From Pseudovirgaria hyperparasitica (taxonomy: Eukaryota; Ascomycota; Dothideomycetes; Acrospermales; Acrospermaceae), in the NCBI RefSeq assembly GCF_010093815.1, contig NW_022985560.1, positions 1,237,501 to 1,301,500 of the forward strand: a stretch of 64,000 nucleotides of DNA, in the 5' to 3' direction. The notes beneath the pieces were generated by a model, which saw only the letters and a program-made list of their open reading frames with translations, did no database searches and had not been told where the DNA came from. Positions 58,053-64,000 of this stretch are shown here, one piece after another (position 1 is the stretch's first letter; every line of letters begins with the position of its first letter). The translations under genes and the position numbers were made by a program.

Positions 58053-58660
58053 GTCAGCTAATCATCAGTAGAGACCGGCGACAAATCGAGCTTGTTGGCT
58101 GCATAGACCATAAGTTATCTGATTGGTTGATGGCGGGTTTATGTAATCATTGAGGTGCATCGCGATCGAGATTGGGGTTCCTCGAACAACAAGACATGCA
58201 ACACCCATTGTACTAGTATATACTCCGACTGCTCTAGCGTACGTCCCTGACTAATGCACTTCGTTCTCTGGTCTCTGGTACTATCCATTATCTCGCATCG
58301 ACCCGTTCCTTTAGTGCACCGATGTGGCTACACATAAATCGCTTAATTGGCTCTTGCCCCATCGACTATATCTACTGCGGATACTATGCTTTTGTGGCGG
58401 GCTGAGGCCAAGACCTATGATATCAAAAAACGCAAATCCGGACCAGAAGAGGACAGCTTATGAACTCTCCGGTTTGTCTGGAGCTTCGACTAGCTATCTC
58501 GCAGTTTGTGGAGAAGCGTGCTGCGGGTACGATTTCAACATATAAATATGCTTCTGGCGACGCCCAGAATACCTACCTCCGTTATCTCATTCTCTCCTCT
58601 GCTTAATTGAGTACTTTCACCATCATTAATCTCCAGCTCATCACCAGACCCTTCATCAAC
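58053..58660. other. promoter side of the second FAD oxidase, nothing recognised
   Basis: No coding signal; presumed 5' flank. Confidence 0.4.
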
Positions 58661-60462
58661 ATGGCCGCTACTACTCAACACATGCCTCAGGCGCCGTCGT
58701 CAGCCCTCGACAAAAGTAACCATGTTGTCTCCCAGACCAACATTACCCTGGCTACCGAGCTTCCAGAGCTTAAGGCTCTTCTCTCTAGCGAGGCTAAAAT
58801 CATTCTACCCAGCCATGCCGAATATGAAACCCGTATCTCGAGGTTTAGTGAGTACAAGAGGCCAACCCCTGGTGCCGTTGTCTGCCCAGCCACCGAGGCC
58901 GATTTAGCTGCGACTGTAAGATCCACCACCGTCTCGAAGAGCTTTGTATAATTGACCGTTTATCTCTATGTAGGTCAAGTGGGCCACGTCCAATGACATC
59001 AGATTCCTTGCCCGCGCTGGTGGTCATGGCTGGTCCATGACCCTGTCCCAGGTTGGACCAGAGGGTATCTTGATCAGCCTTCGTGACATGAACAGAATCA
59101 CGGTTGATCTCAAGAGTGGATGTGCGACCCTTGGCGCTGGTGCCACCACTGGAGAGCTTTTGAAGGCCGCACAAAACGCCGACGCCCACATTGGTAGGTC
59201 TTCATGGCTTCAGCTTACAGCTATTGGCTGACAGTTTCAAGTTGCAACGGCATGTGACAGTGTTGGTGCTGTCCCATCCATTATGTAGGTCACTCTGTGG
59301 GTTAAAGTACGATCCCGCTGACACCCGTTAGGGGCGGAGGCATTGGTAACCTCGTATCAAATTATGGTCTGGGATCCGACAATATAATCTCAGCCCGTCT
59401 CGTCACGGCCACCGGAAATGTTGTTACTACCTCAGCCACAGAGAACGCTGACCTCTTTTGGGCCCTCCGTGGAGCAGGTCACAACTTTGGTATTGTGAGC
59501 GAGCTCACTGTCAGAGCTTACCCCCAGATCAACAAAGGTCAGCACTAAAGCGGTATGCTCGGCTTCCCGGGAAGCGCCGATGTGGCTAAGAAGGTCATCA
59601 ACACTATTGATCAGATGGGTGTCACCCAGGGCAAAGCTGCTGAGGGCATAAGCTGCACCATGGTCTACGGCCGCCCTCACCCAGTCTACGAGGTAGCTAG
59701 CCGCTTATTACGAACCCCCTCCCCCCTCATTGCTAACGAAGTCACAGCCGACCGTCCTTCTTAAGCTATCTCTCAATGGTTCCACGGAGGCCGCAATGGC
59801 CGCCTTTGCTCCTCTCTACGCGCTTGCCGACACGTACACACCCAACATCAACACAGGCGAACTTATGCCCGCTGACGAGATCAATGAAGCGAAAGACTCA
59901 CTCTGCAGCGAGGGCGGTAATCTCCCACGTGCGTACCGCCCTGTGCACTCTGCATCTCTCGAGGCTGTAGACCCTGAGATCATGGGTGCCCTGTACGAGC
60001 GCTGGGAGAACTTCACAGCTCAGAACGAGGGAGCCAAACAAACTGTCGTGCGCGTCAACTTCTACGACTACCGGCGTGTGCGGGAAATTCCAGTTGAGGA
60101 CTCCGCGTTTGCGTGGAGGAAGAATCCTATCAACGTGCTTCAGGTAAGATGCACCCTGTATCTAGACTGCCTTTGACTCACGCTGTTTGTAGTATTGGGC
60201 ATACACCGACGAAAGCATGGAACAGGAGATTCAATCTCTCGGGCAGGAGTTTCGCAATGCTTTGAATGGAGCCCAGTCTCCCAACGTGTGGGTAACTTCA
60301 TTCCATATTAAAATTGCATAGTCTAACTCCCACAGCGTTATGAGCTTCGCTACCGGCGACGAGAACCCATCGTACGTCTATGGTAAAGGCCTCGACAGGA
60401 TCCGTGAGGTGAAGAACAAGTGGGACCCACAGGGCGTTTTCTCATACTACAATTCTTGCTAG
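58661..60462 (+). pseudogene. FAD-linked oxidase, BBE/6-hydroxynicotine-oxidase type, with an in-frame stop
   Basis: Seven exons fit: 58661-58915, 58974-59193, 59242-59284, 59332-59692, 59748-60143, 60193-60287 and 60336-60462 (499 codons). Phases are all consistent and the ends are well conserved (RAGGHGWSMTLSQVG; GGGIGNLVSNYGLGSDNI; GAGHNFGIVSELTVRAYP; final WDPQGVFSYYNSC). Exon 4 carries a TAA at 59546-59548, where relatives typically have Trp (NKGQH-x-SGMLGFPGS), so translation would end after 244 residues, in the middle of the fold. Everything downstream remains in frame, so the lesion looks young. No signal peptide is seen, unlike the oxidase at 20.4 kb. It could be a recent pseudogene, a sequence error, or a gene silenced in this strain only. 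TGG to TAA needs two G-to-A changes, which RIP could cause next to the transposon. Confidence 0.8.
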
Positions 60463-61027
60463 GCCTTTCCAGGCAGTATATATGAGATGTGCATCGAAGA
60501 CACATGACTCATGTACTTAAGCCATATGACATCGTCCAATATAGGCTCAAATAACGTAAAATATGACAACTCAACCCAGCTGTGTGCCAAATGGTGATGG
60601 ATCAATCCGTCTTGACATTGATCAAGTCGAAGTTGATCCAGTGAAGTTCACGAATAGACAGTCTTTATCCCACAGTGGTCTGGGTAGCTCGGCAAATGCA
60701 GAGGGCGTGCCCTTCGTGGTTTCAACCTAGTCCCTGTTCACTTTGCTATCTTGGCCGGTATAGCTTGGCAGTCGTTCTCATTGACGTTGTTATCGACGTT
60801 TTTATTGCTTGCGATATCATAATACTAAAGGGTTACCAGCATGTCAATCAATAAGTGTTGCTAGTAAGCCTGATCATTGATATGAGAAAACGCATAGAAT
60901 GACAATGCTCATAAATTGTGATAAGTGATGTTATTCGCGTTGCTTTGACCCTTCTCACGAAGATACTATCATCAATGACATACGTAAGGTCCATAGCATT
61001 GTCAATTTAAAGCACTCGAACCAGCCG
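60463..61027. other. convergent intergenic stretch, nothing recognised
   Basis: 3' flanks of the oxidase and HET genes. Confidence 0.5.
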
Positions 61028-62967
61028 TCATGTCTTTCGTTGCCGAGTACGCAATAACTGATCCCACTCCTCCACCTCCACCTCCTCAGCGTCATCCCTG
61101 TCGCCCACACGATGAACCTCATGTTGAGTCGAAACAACGTCAATCGGCACTACTGGAATCCCAGCTTCCGGACCGTCACTGATCTTTCTGGGTGGGTACA
61201 CTGATATACGCATGTTCGCAAAATGTACCTCCCTTCGCCCAGCAGACCATTCGTGTGCTAGAACATCAGAACCAGACACGTTTTGAATGTTGAAGTGCTT
61301 TTGTTGTCTCACGGCCACTATTTTAGCCCAGCTGAAACCACGGAGCGTGATGTCAAGTGTATCGCCGTCCTGGTGTGATATCGTAATCTTTGTCAAGGGT
61401 TCAGTATCTTCTGAAAGCTTGCTATTCCTGCCTATAATCCGGTTCTGCTTGTTCCAATACACACCGGGGTCGACATATGTAATTGACGAGTTCGGCGGTA
61501 GCCTTCTGAAAAGTATATACTCACTTGAGCGAACCAAGAAACTGGGGCCTGAGGAGATATTGTAATGAGCCAGCGATACATGAAACTTTTGCTGGGTGTA
61601 TTCAGACGCTATTTCATCCCGGGTGGTGAGATAGAGATATTCTGATGAGCGTTGAAATATACCAGGACGCGGAGACCAGATGCCAATTGCAAGAAGTGAC
61701 AAGTAATTGCTAGAGGCGCGGCAAGGGAGGACCACTCGACTTGAATCTCCACTTGCTCGGTGCTTAGACAGACCTACTGCTCGAGGGAGGGCCAAGTGGA
61801 GCACCTGTTTGGTCTGGACATACGGCTCGCTTTTTTCACCAAGCTCATCAGTGATGAGTTCTTGGCAGCCTTGGAAGAACTCTGGAATCGAAGCCAATAA
61901 GCCATTGTGTTCTCCGAAGTTCGGTCTGCTCATGCCATGAAAACTCGGTACACTTGTTCTTGGGACCACGATGCCCCAGGCGAAGATCGTAAAGTCATTG
62001 GAAGTCTTCATGATTTCTTCTTGGAGTCTCTGAAACGCCTTTTCGCCCTCTCCGTAAAGGAGTGGCATGTTAACATCAAAAATCCCAAGGAGACAATACG
62101 CTGTGTCTTCAATCCTCGTGGTCTTCCTAGTAGAGGCCCAAGACATGCGTTTCGCAATACTTGCGTCAGACACTTTCCACTCGCTTGTGATGAATTCCTC
62201 GTCAATCCCAGCGAGATGAGAAACCTGATCAACCAACTTGTTGTTGACCAGATTGTCATCTGGCTGGTGTTCAACTCGCTGGTTACCGCCTGACTCATTC
62301 TCGTCTGAATTGTCGTCTTTCAACCTTGTGCCGTCTATCTTGTCGTTGCGTGGCTCGTCAATTTCTGACTCTGCACTTTCTGACGGGACTTCACCGATCA
62401 ATTCATCGTCATCGGACTCATCATCAGCTAGCTCGTCATGGTGCTTTAATGTCCCAAGAGACGCCCAATCTTTGTTGTAAAAGACCAGACGACGAGGTGC
62501 CAGTAGTTCCTGAAGCGTCCATCCTCGCATGAACCAGCGGCTTCGAGGTAAAGGATCCCCTTCCTTCACAGAGACATCTGATAGGTACGCGTAGCATATT
62601 TCTGCCCTTTCATACCATTTGAACATGCTATTGATAGCTTCTGCAAGCTCGGAGCTGCTGGTTTTGTCGATGCTAGAATTTCCATCAGACTCAAGGCTCT
62701 CTCCAATGCACGTTATCACATTGAGACGGGATCTGACCAACAGGTATCGACCCAAGCGTATCCAATGCCATGGTCCCGTGCGATTTCACACGTTCGGTGA
62801 ACTTTTCCAAATCCAAGGAAGCTAGCTTTATGCAAAGGATCTGGGTTTTGCATGTCTTTGAAGGTAAGCTCGCCATCTTCCCATGTGTGTGACAAGATAG
62901 CATATGCTGGTATTCTGTCATCAAGAAAAGTTTCGAGCTGTAGAGTATCTGTGTTGATAAGCCACAT
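61028..62967 (-). CDS. HET-domain (heterokaryon incompatibility) protein
   Basis: Two exons: complement of 62738-62967 and 61028-62672, giving 624 aa. The HET domain starts at the N-terminus: MWLINTDTLQLETF, YAILSHTWEDGELTF, GYAWVDTC-CIDKTSSSELAEAINSMFKWY and RGWTLQELLAPRRLVFY. It is followed by the usual SIAKRMSWASTRKTTRIEDTAYCLLGIFDVNMPLLYGEG block. Between them, residues about 157-225 are a strongly acidic Asp/Glu/Ser/Asn-rich insertion. The intron (62673-62737) restores the conserved VDTCCIDK. No NACHT or repeat domain follows; the C-terminal half is beta-rich and unassigned. HET proteins trigger cell death on non-self fusion; the partner is unknown. Confidence 0.92.
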
Positions 62968-63265
62968 TGCTACGAGATGTGGAGATATGCAACCAGATAG
63001 AAAGAGCCGAACTGGATCTTGGAAAGGCCCCACAGGGAATGGCTTGCTGGCAAATTTCAGAAGTTTCGAACCATACTTGTAGGCTATATCGCACCAATGA
63101 TGTGTGCTCGACTTGGTGGATATGACAGTAACAGAAATTATGATGCCTGCAGGTGCCCCGCAGACACATGACTCCGTAGGATTTTAGAGCCATTCATAGC
63201 CTAATCGAGCATCTAGCCAAGTCGTGTCTTTCTGTAGTCCAATGGCGAAGTCAAGTGACCCATTT

Positions 63266-64000
63266 CTACTCTATCCGAGTCAAAGTCTCTTCCTCCAGTT
63301 TCATCATGACAATCAATCCAATCGCAAGGGCATAAAATCCTGCTGAGACGAAATATGGTAAACCTAGTGCGATGCCGCCGGTTTCAATGCCATGAACCCA
63401 CAAAACAGCCATTAAAGGTGCACCAATAAGGGATCCAGCCGTTTTCGATAGCATCGCCAAGGAGAAAAGCTGTGTCGGAGTGTGTGCATCGGAAGAGCGA
63501 CTTGAAGAAGACACGATGCCAGACACACAAGACGCGCGAAGGAGTGAAAACTTGAAAACCGGAAGCGCGGACCCCATGGCATAGATTATAAGGCTGGTTA
63601 GAAGTTGCCAGAAGGCAAAAGAAAGGCCGATGCCAAACGCGCCTATGACCGATATGATGAGGCTTAGGATTGCAGCAACTGAGTTCAGTCCCACTGGCCT
63701 AAAAACATGCGAAGCGAGGTACATGAGAGAAGGAACGAGAGTCGTAAGGAGAAAGAGGTTGAAGATGGACTTAACGGATAGAAGGAAGCCTGCGGCCGTG
63801 AAGGTCCAGCCATATCGAAGGGAAATATATTGGACGAGTAGATACGTGTTGGAACCAGCCACTGCCGTGAGGACGAAGCTACTGAGTAGTAGCCGTATGT
63901 TGATATGCAAAGGATGGAAGATTAGTTTAAAGATCTCATGAAATTCATGCAATATTGCAAGATGCATAGGCAAGTCCTCGTCCCGTTTCAACGAGGATTG
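63266..64000 (-). CDS. MFS transporter, partial (N-terminal part beyond the window)
   Basis: The frame is open to the right edge, so the start lies outside. The visible 245 or so residues contain about six membrane segments (for example LLLSSFVLTAVAGSNTYLLVQYISL, LVPSLMYLASHVF, SVAAILSLIISVIGAFGIGLSFAFW, LFSLAMLSKTAGSLIGAPLMAVLWV, GLPYFVSAGFYALAIGLIVMMKL). These match the C-terminal half of fungal major-facilitator transporters. A cytosolic loop (RDEDLPMHLAILHEFHEIFKLIFHP) precedes them. The substrate cannot be told. Confidence 0.85.
   Translation of the reverse strand, partial: QSSLKRDEDLPMHLAILHEFHEIFKLIFHPLHINIRLLLSSFVLTAVAGSNTYLLVQYISLRYGWTFTAAGFLLSVKSIFNLFLLTTLVPSLMYLASHVFRPVGLNSVAAILSLIISVIGAFGIGLSFAFWQLLTSLIIYAMGSALPVFKFSLLRASCVSGIVSSSSRSSDAHTPTQLFSLAMLSKTAGSLIGAPLMAVLWVHGIETGGIALGLPYFVSAGFYALAIGLIVMMKLEEETLTRIE

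Overview
The window is fungal nuclear DNA. Introns are short (mostly 43-60 nt, GT-AG, with CTRAC/CTAAC-like branch sites), and the genes include CCR4-NOT Pop2, a Cla4/PAK kinase, alpha-actinin, complex I B12, Zn2Cys6, HET, fungal rhodopsin-like, PDR ABC and fungal P450 families. This fits a filamentous ascomycete (Pezizomycotina). A dothideomycete is a guess from overall gene style, not shown by the sequence. Exon joins below were derived by hand from splice signals and reading frame; every multi-exon total was checked to be divisible by three.

The left third (about 1-17.2 kb) is mostly conserved or housekeeping: a T5orf172/Mug113-type protein, a small secreted Cys-rich protein, a copper amine oxidase, the Pop2/Caf1 deadenylase, complex I B12 (NDUFB3), a PH-CRIB-kinase Cla4-type PAK and alpha-actinin.

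From about 17.8 to 54.8 kb lies what looks like a secondary-metabolite gene cluster, in this order: a MOSC/ferredoxin-reductase/2Fe-2S fusion, a secreted BBE-type FAD oxidase, an NmrA-like NAD(P)-binding protein, an NRPS with the unusual order T-C-A-T-C(T), a divergently transcribed TetX-like FAD monooxygenase, an AflR-style Zn2Cys6 regulator, a secreted protein with a possible SRPBCC-like fold, four cytochromes P450 of clearly different types, a rhodopsin-like seven-helix membrane protein and a full-length PDR-type ABC transporter. The working picture is that the NRPS makes a short, probably cyclised peptide. Its first carrier domain has no adenylation domain of its own, and the terminal domain carries the SHxxxDxxT signature of fungal cyclising C(T) domains. 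The oxidases would then decorate the product, the ABC pump export it and the C6 factor regulate the set. No product can be named from the sequence.

The right end (about 55-64 kb) is accessory: a secreted 8-Cys candidate effector, a nested pair of terminal-inverted-repeat elements (outer one with a 6-bp target duplication), a second BBE-type oxidase that is intact in exon structure but has one in-frame stop, a HET-domain protein with an acidic insertion, and an MFS transporter cut by the window edge. No tRNA, rRNA, CRISPR or LTR element was seen.
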